Program-made: the position numbers and the translations under genes
Shown here: piece after piece, positions 1 to 12,107 of the stretch
How positions within the stretch are numbered: position 1 is the stretch's first letter
Layout of the letters: every line of letters starts with the position of its first letter
NCBI GenBank assembly: GCA_037903475.1
Contig: JBAJFG010000039.1
Location: 496,001 to 560,000, forward strand
Direction: 5' to 3'
Length of the DNA: 64,000 bases
Source: Ancylostoma caninum
Lineage: Eukaryota > Nematoda > Chromadorea > Rhabditida > Ancylostomatidae
Notes under the pieces: generated by a model
Told to the model about the DNA's origin: nothing
The model's database searches: none
The model's input: the letters and a program-made list of their open reading frames with translations, nothing else

Positions 1-1881
1 CACTGATATTTGTTCTTCTGAGAAAAGTAAAATTGGACTGACGCCAGAAAAGAACAGCGCGAGAAAGAGCGCAGTATACTTACAGGGTTTAGAGAAAAAC
101 GAGCAATACTCACGAGTACTCAATTATCGTCGCATATGAAACAGACTACGTCGTACGAAATGAAATATTGACCAATGAGGGCTATATCAACCTGAGAAGA
201 GGTGTGCATATACTCCAAAAACTTCAATAAATGAATTTAATTTTAAGCCAAAGAATTAAAATAACTGCAAAAAAATGACGGTGAAAAGAAGGACTAAAAC
301 TTAAACACTGCGAATTAGGTCTAGAGCTTAATAGCTTAATTGATAACGTTTTCGAAATTCTTTTAAATTGAGCTAAAAAAATAATCTCCTCAGAACTGGT
401 GCGTTATGTACGTCATTTGATTTGTGCATAGAACAATTTGTGGATTTCATTTCGCGGCAGGTCTGGATGTGTGGATGTCCGCCTTGTTGCTTTAAAACTT
501 GGAGGCACCTGAGACAAATTCCAACTAAAACTAAATATTGAGCGTATCTCTCGTGGTTTTAGATTTAATCTAGTTTTATTTCGTGTTATTTCTATCAATA
601 TTTTCACTGCTTTCAGTTGGGTGTGCACCAACATTACGAAGGTGATTTCTTTCCTTCTCGGGATGCAGTTGTAACCTTGAACAAAAGCTACAGGTTCGCA
701 CATTTTCCAAATTGATGGAGCAAACGAAAACACTGTGCAATAGCGTAAACCAAGACAATTCCAGCAGTAACAAGCTTAGTGCTGAGTTTTCTCGTCCAAT
801 CACCACGGTGCTGACGAATTTGAATGAATGTTCAACGTGGAAGGTTAGTTTGTTAGGGTTCTTCTGCTATTTTTTCCAGTTTCACTTTGCTATAGCTTTT
901 GTCGCCTCAAATTGCTTCTCTATTGATTTTGCAACCTAAAGCACCTAATATGTAGTTCAATCCTACATATTCATTTGAGTTTATTTACTTATTGTTAGTT
1001 TTGCTATATAGCACTTGACCCAGTCGATATATACGTTGCTCGTAGTACGGTATGCAAATATAATAAATAAAGGAATAAATAGATGAAAAAACAGTAGAAT
1101 AAGTTCATAAAGAGATAGCCCAGCCAAATCAGCAACTATAGACTCGTATACTTTACCACTTGATTTTTAGTTCATTACAACGCCAGTACGCACTAGAAAT
1201 GGAAGCTATGACATTCCGCAGAAGGATTACAACCGCATGAAGATAAGATTCACTGTAACTATGGATACTGTAGGTTACCACGACTCACTTGTTTTAAGTG
1301 TGCAACGTAAAGCAAAACTGTGACGCTTGGAAGCTACTCGCTACAGAGGACGTGATTGGTGCCGTCATTATGCCACGTCTTTCGGCCGTCCTCGAGCAGT
1401 ACCGATTGGTGAGTGAGCTCAAGAGCTCATCCACTCAATTCTCAATTTAACAATTAGTTAGGAAATTTAACAAGTGGTTTGATAGATGCGGTGCGGCAAA
1501 GAGTGACGGGAGCAGGAATTTCCCGGGGAGACGGGGTGGCCTACAAAAATTGGGATTGGGAACTTAGATCAAAGCTATTAAGAAATTAGTTGTATTTTAC
1601 TGAAAATGGTTAAGATTACGGGTAGAATCATTTAAAAAAATTTCATTCGAACAAGAATTCAAGAATGAAATAGTTCACTTCTAAATGGTTTACAAATTTT
1701 TACCTCAATTGGTTTTACTCGATTTAGGAAAGCGTATAGGGTTTCGTTCCCAGCTCATTCAGAAATTGTAATCCCTATCATTATGATGAGAAGGCGACAA
1801 GAGCCATTTCAGTGGTATATTTTACTCAATATTCAGTTTTTTTTCATTTTTTTGGGGACCAGGGATGGTTAGTGTACTGAA

Positions 1882-1920
<39 letters not shown>

Positions 1921-2361
1921 ATTTCGCTTGTCACAGAGTTAGTCTTTTTTTGGTGAAAGGAACACCGTGAAAGGTATTTGTGAACAAATAAATAATACAA
2001 TAATTAATAAACAAAGCCATCCAGTTGATAAGAGAATTTCCAGAAATTTGCTGACCCGTTTTGAAAGGGAAGGGAAGGGGGGATGGGAGGAGGGTGAGGG
2101 AGCGCTACATGTACTCTCGCTCTTGTCACAGATCCCCCTGTATGATGTATTATAATTCATTGCTATGTGTCATTTACTTATATTTTAATAGGTATTCCCT
2201 AGGTACTTTACATTAGTGTTGTTGTATGTTTTACCTTTTCTTCGACAAAACTTCTGGTAATAGTAACTGGACACTTCTAGCAAGATCAGAGGGTAAAAAA
2301 TGGAGAAAAAAAAACAACATGAGGCTAATATGATCTACAAGCTGCTGTATTTTCTTTTCAG
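1..2361. other. Upstream region, no resolved gene
   Basis: I cannot place a gene here. A short plus-strand open stretch (about 715-843) starts with ATG and ends at a GTTAGT donor-like site, but it ends in phase 0, whereas the exon at 2362 needs an upstream exon ending after two codon bases, so I did not join them. The stretch is AT-rich and holds a tetranucleotide run (1880-1923). The missing 5' exons of the gene at 2362-10277 must lie here or left of the window. Confidence 0.5.
1880..1923. repeat. (AAAT)n microsatellite
   Basis: About eleven uninterrupted AAAT units. It is a simple-sequence repeat in intergenic or intronic DNA and is likely length-variable. Confidence 0.95.
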
Positions 2362-5300
2362 AGGAGAGCCAGCCTTGCACAACAGTTCCCCCCTTCACTG
2401 CTCGGAGCACCTCATTCTTCCAGCCAATACAGGAAGAAGAGACAAAGCAGCGGGTAACCAGAGTACTGAAGCACTTGCTCCATCCAGGAATTCATACCAT
2501 ACTGCCAGGTACGTCCCAACGGATAACATCTACGGCTACGACTACAGCTCCTCCTCGTCAAACGTGAACCCTGCTCGACTGATCGTTAATCCGAACTACT
2601 ACTACTTGAACGATGATTTGACCACGGGATATGCAAAGAATTACGTACAGGCTGAGATGAACTACGGAGGTTCTGGTAAAGTGTTGTGGAAATTTATTGA
2701 TTTAAAAAAGTGTTAAAAGCAGGAAGAGGGAATTTTCTAGCTGCATCCGGCAGTGCACCACAGCCTGTTCGCATGAATGATGCTATTCTGAGCAACGAGC
2801 AGCAGAATTCCATGAACTACCAACAGATACAGCAGGTTAGCAGCTCTCAATCTTTCTAAAAGTTTTCTCGAACTTTCCTCTGTCGTCATTACTGGGTTTT
2901 CTGAAAGTCACTGAGTTCATCGATAATTTACTGGTAGAATGCTACTCGTCCCCCAGGTACGACCCGGCTTTCCCCAGCGATGCACCACTTGTTCATCACC
3001 TTCAGCTCGAACCATATAAACCGAGAACTATAAACCATTTAAACCTACAAAATGTGCGAAGAAGGGACAAATTAGGTAGAAAAATGATCAATAGTGAAAA
3101 CGAACACAAATCACAAAAAAATGACTCATAAGAAAAATGAATAATCTACCAGCGAGCCGCATTTATACATTAGTGATCTATAAAAGCCAATTCCTTGAAG
3201 CTGTCATCATTACAATTTAAAAAATGCAAAAAATTTGTGGATGACGTCAGCGATAAGATCTGCATTATAACACTGCAGGCCCAATATTGAGGCAATGAGG
3301 CCAGAAGCCTTTCTGTCGCAGATTCCATGGTTTTTAGTTAATTCATATTCTATGGAATGAATGCATGAAAGTATTTGCAAAGCAGCAACCAGGACTGTTG
3401 GCCACACTACTTTTCAGGATAGTGACGAGGGGTGTTCGGAACTTTCCGTTTTACGCTTTCCGTTTTCCGCCCATTTTTGGCCTTCCGTTTTCCGTTTTTC
3501 GTTTTACGGGATTTAAAATTTTACTTCCGTACATCCCTGATACTGACCCTACAAAAATCTTCGAGTTTTCATTTCCAATAATACATCACTGAAAATATAT
3601 TTGTATACATACATTGATTGCACTGACACTTCATTTATTATCTACAAAACATTGGCTACGTTGCAAGCGCCATTCGTACAAGGAAACCATCGATCCATCA
3701 TTGGCGTGGTCTCTGTAAAAACAAACCCGAGAATTGCTGAGATCAACACATGAAAATTCTAGAAAATTTGCGCGCAATGTGAATTCACGACGGCCAGATT
3801 ACAGGTGCTTGTTCTAGAAATACTCCAATTCTGTGAATTTCTGTTCACTACTGATTTTTGGTCCTGGAAAGGTGCCAGAGTGACCGCAACGCAGCAGCAC
3901 TGCGCAGTTCTAATCATTAGACAACGTCTTTGTGATTTCTTACTAGCAAGCAACCAAGAAAAAGTAGGTAGAGACAGTTGGATCCACTTACCTCCTGGAA
4001 GACGCAAGCGATCTTGTATTTGGTTTCATCAGCAGCAAAGTTACAGCCGAACTGTCCAGTTACACCCATCTGGAGAAAGGCGAGTGACGATGTGCTTATT
4101 TGGCAAGAAAAAAAAGGAAAACATCCCTTTTCAAGTGACATTTACCTTTCCTATCGAGCCGTGGAACGATTTTACAGCTTTTGCTATGAAATCCTTGCGC
4201 TTGTATCCAGGTAACTTAGCACTAAAGCATGTTTTATTAGTAATATCGTAGCTTTTGAGAAGGTATTCGTGATATTGTATGAGCAAGAAGTCAGTAAAAG
4301 ACGAGCTGGTTTGGCACGTAAATAGAGTTTAGACCCCTTTTTGAGCTAAACGTATTTTGTAAGGACGAACGAAAAATTACTCTTCAAATTTCTCGGTGAT
4401 GAGTTGTCCAGCCCCTGTGCAGATGTTCGAGCGCTGGGTTCGGTCTAATTCGATTCGAGCTATGCCCTCTAGGATGCAGTCGTAACCCTGAGAAAACAAT
4501 CCTAACAACCTTGCGAATTCTGCATTCAGGAAAAAAATTGTGATCAACTTACCGGTGTGATACTGACGGGTTGATTTACAATGGGTTCAGCGGTGATGAC
4601 TTTCACCAGTATGAACTCCCTGATCTTTGGACGCAAAGCGTACTTTCCCAACGTCTTGCAATCTGGATATATCGCTATTGCGTCGGTACTAATCGTGAAA
4701 ATTCCCGAGAGGAGAACAATCTGGAAAGACAGTACTGCAACTCAGCTAGAAAGCGTTAAAATGCTGTTGAAGTAAAAGCAAGAGCACTTGGTGTTGACCT
4801 ATTCCTCTTTGGGATCCCCCCGCATCCATCCGGGACTTTTACCAATGTTTGGAGATATATCAGACCTGTAACTAGGTCCTCCACATGTCCCGAAGCAGGA
4901 GGTAAATAACAGTCTGACCATTAAATTTCCTTAAGAAATTTGGTCTACAGTCCTCTTCATGTCCTGACATTTTTGTCTGAGATTACGCGTAAAGTTAGCG
5001 TAAAAGGTTACCCTGTAGAAGGCATGGGTGCGGCGAGGGTCTTACTGCTACTCACAACCTTATGGTATACGTACGTACGCATACGCACGCACGCATTTTG
5101 CTTTTCAATGTGGTGTGTAACATTCTGCCTGGAGTGGATAGTGCGAACGAGATCTGCGATTTGCCACTTATGGACGAATTGGCCAATCGCAAGTCTCGTT
5201 TGCACCGCCCACTGCACGCATAACGGCTCATCGGCTCTCTGCCGTACCACCCTTTCGGGATACGACTACTCCGTACCCGTTTCAGTGCTGTGATCTGCTC

Positions 5301-8300
5301 CCACTTCCACATACCACCCTTAACCAGTGAGAAAATGCCTTCAAAACCCGCATTTTTAGCGGGGCGTAGGCCTCAGGACTGCGCCCTGAAAGCGGGTCAA
5401 CGGCAAGGAGTACTTGTCCTGAAATAATAAGACTGAAGAGGAGACTCACCGCGACAACTGAGTACCAATATGAAAACATTTCGGATGATTGGATGATGAC
5501 AGGCATCCGGGCACCAGTGGTTTTATAGCCATAGACACTCCAGACAGTGATTTATTTTCAAAACCAGGAACTTTGGCTAGTTGTCCAGACAAAACAACCC
5601 GAGAAAAGCAACACGCAGAGAGTGAGACTGGCGTAGGGATACATCGACACACAATAGGAGGGACAGAAAGAGGATATGATCGAAGGATGTGCTTCCGCTC
5701 AGATGCTCTGACCCATAGATGCCCTTTTTGCTATTTTTGCGGGTATATGGGTGTAACATGCCCTGGCTTTAACAATGGAAAATGTTAATAATTTTTATTT
5801 CACTTCGTATTCACGCACGATGCGACAATGGAGGGAGTGAGGGCGTCTGCAAAGAGCATGTTTGCATCGCATTGTGGAATAACAACTACATTGTATTGAA
5901 CTGTGGGTTCCGTGAATTTTGCTCGTCAACACGGTACAGTACTCAGAACATCACTTATTTCGTAAAATTTCGAAATATCCTCCTTCTGGTCTCAGTGCTT
6001 TCTCTACTTTTTCTCGGAGAATTTTCAAAATTATGCTATGCATCAAGTGAACGATTCGTTCATAAAAGCACCGTGGATGACATGAATTGAGCGCGAAATG
6101 TGCACCACGTGCCCGATGTTCGTGACAAGATCTCCTTAGGGTAGTCCAGGAAGGCATCCGGCAACGTTTTGCATAAATTTCGAAGATAAACTACGATAAG
6201 TGTAGTGTAAGGAATAGTAGACACCATTTGTATGTTGCATCGCGTGCGCGCATAGCTCAGTGGGTTGAGCGAATGATCGACGTTGCGGTGGTCAGGGGAT
6301 CGAATCCTGCCCTGTGCCCCCGTTTTGCAAATACATATAGCATGCTGCCTACGGCTGCTGCAGTTATCTAACAAAGTCCAACATAAAAAGTAGCCCGGAT
6401 GGCTCAGTGGTTTGAGTGGCAGATTGCAATCTGTCCCTATCGCTGGTTCCACTCCGTTGGAGATCCAGAGTTAAGTATCGCAGTGTTTGGGGTTCACTGC
6501 TTGGAACGTCCCCCGTGATCTCCTTCGGGTAGTCCAGGAAGGCATCCGGCAACGTTTTGCATAAATTTCGAAGATAAACTACGATAAGTGTAAGTGTAAG
6601 TAATAGTAATAGTGTAAGTAATAGTGAAAAACCACTTTTTCAAAGTTGAGGGAAACCGGGAGAGAGCAACTCCGCCGTAAAGGACTGCTCCACGAAAGAT
6701 AAATGACAGCGGTAGATCTACTTCGCAATGTATATGGAACAATTTATACGGATTTCAATTATTTCTGAGGATCCCGAATTGGATGAGCTTTATTGTTCAG
6801 ATGGGATAACTGAAGTACTGTGTCCATCTATAGAAGAATAACGGCCATTTTTGTATTGGCGAAGCAGTGTACCATAGCAGAAAATGGAAGAGTTGCTTCG
6901 CTTAGTGTGTATTCAGAAATCTTTCCCCATGAAAATCACAGAAATGAAAAAACGTGAAAATTGTGAAAATGGTCCCCTGCTTTATAGCCTTAACATATTC
7001 ACTGCACCTTGTCTACTATGGATTAAAATTGTATTTTTCTTCGCTTTCTCCCAAGCTCGAGTGATTTATAGCTCATTAATACCGGGGCGCCGGAGGGTGG
7101 CGGCGGCCGGCGCCCGCCGGCGCCCATTTGCAGTGGCTGCCGGACCCGACTGTAATATGGTCATTGTTCAGGGACGTTACACATGAAAACTTGTGGGAAT
7201 CGTGTGAATTTTCCACGCAGATCACATGCACAACCTATACCAAAATTGCTTCGTGTTTGTGCGATTTTTGCACGTGATTCGTATGAAGTATGCATGAAGA
7301 AAACTAGTGTTGCAGATCTCGCTGTAGCATGCACCTTTTTTTTCTGATTTTTCTCATTGGAATCTGGCTGGTTTTAAAATTTGATTCTCCTTCCTGATTA
7401 GAAAAAGTGCATCGAATTGTTCTGTAATAAATAAATGCTCACTTATAACCCGTTCAGCTATGCCACAAATATTTTTGTCCCTGACATTGAGCGTTCTTCT
7501 GCACGAAAAAAGGGGTTCATTATTAAGTCTTGTTTTTGAATAAATATCCATAATATTCAAATATTTTTGAATAATAATCGCATTTCAGATGTTTCCTAGC
7601 CGCCCGGGTTCAACACAACAATATACAAACAATATTTATGGATATGCTTATGGTACGAATTGTTTACTGTGACTTTTTTCTACACCTCCTTCTGCTTCAC
7701 AGTTTTAGTGCGCTCAAATTTGATTTATATCTTATAAAATTGTTTATAAAATTGTTTGTGAGAGGTACAGTTACAGATAGTTTGGCCACAGTCACCTTTT
7801 ACTCATTTTTTTCAGGACGACTTTTTGAAAAATCCCTTATTTTAGTCGATTTTCAAGGCGTCGCAAGGTTCTTCGCGCACCTTTTCGTGCACGATGCGCG
7901 GTAAAATCGGGGCATGAAAAACTTTAGAAATCCTTGGTTCAAATTCGAGGTTCGAAGATGACTTTGTTAGGGGTGATAGTCCAGTCCATGCTGTTCTTGG
8001 AACCTGGTTTGGTCAGTAGGTCATTCCTTTGTTATGAGTTTACTTTTAACAAAGTTAATGTGGGTATTGTTCATGTATCTTGGGTGTAGTTTAACGAACA
8101 AGGGGGAAGCAGGTTGGGTGGAGGGGAGTGATGAAATCTGAATGAGGTTCCCTTTTTGAAGATGTATATTTATAGCAACCATAGCAGAATTTGTCAAAAA
8201 AGCAGGAAACTTCGAAGTCTTGCTGTCTCAGAAACAATAAAAGTAGACAATTTTTAATGAGTATTTGCTTGTTTTGCTATGCCAAATTTCATTGTGAGGG

Positions 8301-10277
8301 AGATAAAGAGCAGATCTAGTAACATGTGTCGAAATGTTTGGAAGTCTCCATAAAGAAAACTAGTTCACATCTAGGGTAGGAAAATGTAAGAGAAAGCTGC
8401 CCCAAGACAGAAAGCGGCCAAAATTTCCTCGTAACAGGGCCTTTTTTTGGGATAGATCGCACCTCCATCAATCTTGTTCTGTCGGCGCTTATAAATTTCC
8501 AAGTCCGCTGAAATCTATTTTTTCGATAGTTCTAATCTTCAGAATGTCAAAAATATTCGTTGCAGATACTCCATCTCGGTCCGGACCTCAGATCGTACGA
8601 GGACAAACAGCGCAAAGCACCGCCAATACATATCAGGTTAGTCCTCAATTTTTCTTTCCAACGAGACATTAAATTACACCTCATATCGATTGCAAAACAC
8701 TCTCTGATGCGGTGAGAACTTCTTCTGTCCTGAATTATACAGAAAAAAGGATTTTGACGTATAGTTTAGTGAGACTAATGGAAGTGAACAAAATAGCTGG
8801 TTTACTCCTCCTGTTTTTCAAAAATCAACTTCACTGACCCCAAAATAAGTAACCAAAGCTGTCTTTCCAGGCTACAACAACCACTAACAGAGGAACCTCA
8901 TCAGCTCCTTATCAAAGCGTGGTTGATCTGAAGACGACCAGACTGCGTGATCCATCCGTATTGAACTCGTATTCTAACCCTACGTCGTCATCAGGAAACA
9001 GCAATCAAGCGATGTTCTACCCGTACAGGTCAGCCATCGGATATTATTAGAATGCGAACAGAGTTTGGTGAATTCTGGTTATACAAATATGTTAAATATG
9101 TAGTATCTTAGCACTTTTCGGAGTAATTCTGTGGAAAACATAATTTTATATTCTTTTTCCTGGTCATCCTATCATCGATTTCGTCTCTTTCTCCCTTTTT
9201 TCTTAATTTGCAGCTTTCTTCATACGTTACCATAAATCTTTCGAAATGAGATGGATGATTTAGGGGTTAGAGGAGCCACACCCTCAAAATGGCAACGCTA
9301 GACCGTGAGCGCATTCTTCGCACCAATTTTTCCATTGGAAGAAAGCCAAAACTCTGGTCAAGCCAATCTTTCCTAGTACCTTCGTAGCTTATTTAGTTCC
9401 TAAACCAATAAAGGTGATAATGAATCTGCTGTTTGATAGGTTGTGGATTAATCCATATGATTTCGAAATTCAAACTTTAAATTATTTTTCCTTGATTGAG
9501 TGCTCTATACCAAGCTGTATCTCAGCCTTGCTATAGTGACGGTTTTGAAAAGGAGCGCATTTGAGATATGCGAAAATAAAGATAAGAATCCCATAAAAAA
9601 TGAATGAAGATGGGAAATCTTCCCAAACACTCTACCAGCATGCTCATCCTAGTAGAATGTCACATCAACAACATGGTAATTTTTTTTGAATTTTATTACA
9701 ATAGAAAAAATATTGTTATAATTATACAAAAATAAGTCTTTGGAAATTCTTTCACTCTAATAACTAAACAGTAAGTATGCAGCACGGGTACGTTTTTGCA
9801 GAAGTAATACATAGTGTTCAAGGAGAATTTTGGGCGTAGCCTTTGACCCAATGCTTCCAATTATCCCATTTCGTTTCAAAATCATATGATCCACGATACA
9901 GCCCTTGCTGTACTATGGGTCATGTTTGTAAGAATTCAAGTCAAGACTCCTCGAAAGTCGGAAGGGATTCAGTGAATTACTGCTAGTGACTTTTCAAGAT
10001 AAAAGAGCTTGAGGTCAACCTCACTTATCCGAACGAGCTCTATGTAGTTTCAAGCTTAATCCAACAGCGGAGGGAAGGAGGCTTTATTGTCACTTTGCGC
10101 TCTCAGGCTACGTTTCTCGGATTTTCGGGCTCGCGGACTTTTCTTTATTTGAATTACAGAACAGAAACACAAACTGTCTACGGTGCGAATCAAGCTGGTA
10201 CTACTCAATTCGCTGGGGATCAATTTGCCTCAGGGACACTGTTCAGGGATGCGAATACTGGTGGGAGAATCCTCTGA
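2362..10277 (+). CDS. Unrecognised low-complexity S/T/Y/N/Q-rich protein, 3' part in six exons
   Basis: Exons are 2362-2675, 2741-2835, 7589-7652, 8566-8636, 8871-9028 and 10160-10277 (TGA at 10275). Every junction has GT/AG ends and the phases agree across all five introns, which is the main evidence for one gene. The visible part encodes 272 residues and is incomplete at the 5' end, because the first exon opens after TTTTCAG with the last base of a codon. The protein is hydrophilic and rich in Tyr, Ser, Asn, Gln and Thr; it contains NIYGYDYS in the first exon and the similar NNIYGYAY in the third, plus a YYY run. No cysteine pattern, transmembrane segment or catalytic motif is visible after the first exon. 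It could be the disordered tail of a membrane or scaffold protein, or a structural secreted protein; I do not recognise the family. Intron 2836-7588 hosts an opposite-strand gene and SINE-like repeats. Confidence 0.7.
3443..3510. repeat. TTCCGTTTT-rich degenerate minisatellite
   Basis: Variants of TTCCGTTTT and TTACG follow one another for about 70 bases inside the large intron. It is probably the core of a dispersed repeat rather than a functional site. Confidence 0.6.
3759..5479 (-). CDS. Small secreted cysteine-containing protein, paralogue A
   Basis: Six exons read leftward: 5450-5479, 4553-4720, 4381-4487, 4146-4221, 3992-4069 and 3759-3863 (stop TAG). Phases match at every junction, giving 187 residues. 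The N-terminus (MFSYWYSVVA, then IVLLSGIFTI) is a hydrophobic signal peptide, so the product should be exported. The mature part has spaced cysteines in the contexts PDCK, YDC, NICTG, FGCNF and IACVF, suggesting disulphides. No enzyme motif is visible. Paralogue B at 16646-18296 has the same lengths in exons 1-4 and shares CK-LG-Y, YDC-LEG, EKFED, GYK and KYK--CVF. The last exon is longer than in B, so the C-terminus is least certain. Strongylid-expanded secreted families such as SCVP or ASPR are possibilities to test, not a recognition. The whole gene lies inside an intron of the plus-strand gene. Confidence 0.8.
5480..5594 (-). promoter_or_regulatory. Core promoter of paralogue A with TATA box
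   Basis: A TATAAAA box (complement of 5521-5527) lies 42-48 bases upstream of the ATG. About 115 bases aligned without gaps to the region upstream of paralogue B keep this box at the same distance, plus the plus-strand words GGATGATGACA, CACTCCA and GGAACT. Conservation in otherwise diverged flanks points to a functional promoter and short 5' leader. Confidence 0.7.
6131..6606 (+). repeat. tRNA-derived SINE-like repeats with duplicated tail module
   Basis: Two tRNA-like heads are visible: about 6245-6325 (A-box-like TAGCTCAGTGGG, B-box-like GGATCGAATCC) and about 6394-6470 (TGGCTCAGTGG, GGTTCCACTCC). A non-tRNA module with GGTAGTCCAGGAAGGCATCC and a shared continuation occurs before the first (6131-6215) and after the second (6524-6606). 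The acceptor stems do not pair properly, so these are not functional tRNAs. RNA polymerase III boxes plus a repeated tail suggest a tRNA-derived SINE with nested or tandem insertion, inside the intron of the plus-strand gene. Confidence 0.6.
7084..7126. repeat. GC-rich palindromic patch
   Basis: GGCGCCGG at 7086-7093 is repeated as CCGGCGCC at 7107-7114 and 7117-7124, each palindromic, within an AT-rich intron. The function is unknown; it may be a repeat core or a protein-binding cluster. Confidence 0.5.
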
Positions 10278-11616
10278 ATTTCTGTATGATTGCTTTTCCT
10301 AAGTAATTGATCATGAATACACACCGTCATGGTCAGAGCGATCTGCGAACCGATTTTGTGTTGAAAATCTCAGAGTTCTGCTGAAGGAAGCCTAATTATT
10401 AGATCCATGCTCACTACCTGATCCCTACTGGTGCAGCGATTACGTTAAGATATACCTGAACAGCAGTACCACATTAAATGGACTCAATCAACAGGTATGA
10501 TGTTTCTTGGTCGCAGTGAACTATTTTCAAGAAATCAGGCTGCTATAGCCACATTTAGCCAAAGACTGTTTTAATTTAGACAGCATGCCAATTAATGATT
10601 CAGTCGTTGCAAGATTCTTACAATGGATGCTGTCAGACACTGCGAGCAGCTGGTTGCAGATGACTCATATCACTATGATTGTATATACCTTGCCTTATAC
10701 ACTTTTGAAATAAAATACCTCATTCGTCAATTTTTGCTTGAATAAGCATTTATTTGCTGAATATTTATTTACTTGTTCATTGAATACCATTAACTAGGAA
10801 GCAATTAAAGTTACAGACAAAAAGATGGACAATACGTAAGGAATAAACCATTAGTAACAACATCTATGCAGTTCTGAAAAGACATGGCGGAAGGACGGTT
10901 GCTCAGCCCTTAGTTAAATATCCATGACAAAAAAAACTGTTAAAAACAATTTGGAGAGATAGCAAAGCACCTGTCATAACCACGAGCGAAAGTTTGAGAT
11001 ATTTATGAGCGGAATAAGTTTTCCGCATAATGAGAATGTACATATATCAAGGTCTCGAATAGCTGCAAAGGTTCCCAGTTGCTGCAATCCTCCCCTAGAT
11101 TGCTGCTAAAACTTTCGTCCATTTAGCAGCAATTGCTGACGGATTCTACCCGAACCATTAGGCCGTTCGGGCTGAGTTCGTGCTGCACAGTTATCAGAGA
11201 TTATATATGTAGTTTGTTCTATACCTATAAAATAACCGCCCACCCCCTACCTCCCCTCACTGACTTGCTAAGTTGACAAAAAGTAGCAATTAACACTAAG
11301 CTTATACCTCTTTAATTAGCAGTTTCCCACTTCAAGAAATATCCGTAGAAATGTTTAAAAAAAACCTTTCGATCCAAGTAATCCCTCGTGGCATGTTTCG
11401 AACATGGTGTCGTAGCATGGATGGGATTACTGCCACCACTGCCAACTCAAAATTTCGAGGTGATCTCATAATCATGAGTCAACTTAGAAGAGAAAGAAGC
11501 TCATATTACTAATTTTACCATCTTTGAAAAAAAATGCAGGTAAGGTAAACTTAAGATCCCACTACTGTTGTGAAGTCTAAGTGAGCTAATCGATTGTGAG
11601 TGGTGGTCTCTCACAG
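10278..11616. other. 3' flank of the plus-strand gene; no further gene resolved
   Basis: AATAAA occurs near 10710, about 430 bases after the stop, and could serve as a poly(A) signal. The part at 11070-11193 is a dispersed repeat described separately. Nothing else is supported. Confidence 0.4.
11070..11193 (-). repeat. Dispersed repeat, copy 1 (AGCAGCAATTGCTG family)
   Basis: The reverse complement matches 38983-39125 well: a GCAGCACGAAC start, AGCCCGAAC, TAATGGTTCGGGTAGAA, then AGCAGCAATTGCTG-type sequence with internal palindromes. It is a mobile or MITE-like repeat present twice in this window in opposite orientation. Confidence 0.6.
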
Positions 11617-11737
11617 GTTTGTGCTCAGCAGCTCTATTCTGCCAAAGAGTTGAAAGATTTGGAACTGCGTGGTCCACTTCAAAATTGTAGCGTTCGCTCC
11701 CGTCGTCACCATCAGTACTCTGAAGCGGAAATCCTAG
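11617..11737 (+). CDS. Orphan candidate internal exon
   Basis: A CTCACAG acceptor precedes an open stretch that ends at a GTATTT donor. In phase 0 it encodes about 40 residues beginning VCAQQLYSAKELKDLELRG, and the rest is basic (RSRRHHQ). The composition looks protein-coding, but I found no partner exon upstream or downstream in matching phase. It could belong to a broken gene or be an exon of a longer gene whose neighbours I missed. Confidence 0.3.
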
Positions 11738-11893
11738 GTATTTATTTGACTTTTGTAGTCAGTGCCTTTGGTTTTTGGAAAGCAAAAGAAACAAAAACGT
11801 ACAAAAGTCGTCGAACCGATTGTATAAATCGAGAAATAGATTTTCGGAAATCACTTTCTTGGTCTAAGAACATGGAAACTGTCGAAAATCAGG

Positions 11894-12107
11894 TGCATCA
11901 TGAAAAATGATGCAACTATGATGCATAAGACATAACAACAACTCACAGTCATCAAACTAGTCGAGAAAGTGATGTTCGAAAATCAGCTTCTTGATTTCAG
12001 AACATAGAAACCTTCCCAGACCACAGTTGCATCATGTTTCATGATGCAACTGTGACGTTTGAAGACATTCCGATGTGTCTTCATCATGTAATGAGAAATG
12101 ATGAAGA
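11894..12107. repeat. Cluster of three short perfect hairpins
   Basis: Inverted arms are 11894-11901/11907-11914 (TGCATCAT), 12022-12036/12040-12054 (CACAGTTGCATCATG, 3-base loop) and 12078-12087/12098-12107 (TCTTCATCAT). Flanking sequence around the first two is also related (TTCTTGGTCTAAGAACAT versus TTCTTGATTTCAGAACAT), so this is a degenerate tandem duplication of a hairpin-bearing unit. Confidence 0.7.

Noticed and set aside
413..806. Minus-strand GYNCIP segment near 680 resembling exon 3 of the secreted paralogues (GYDCIL)
   Set aside because: Similarity covers only about 20 bases plus loose intron resemblance; the acceptor AG is absent and no neighbouring exon matches, so a pseudogene copy cannot be supported.
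6240..6320. Functional tRNA gene
   Set aside because: A- and B-box-like sequence is present but the acceptor and T stems do not pair correctly, and the surrounding module is repeated, so it is a SINE head.
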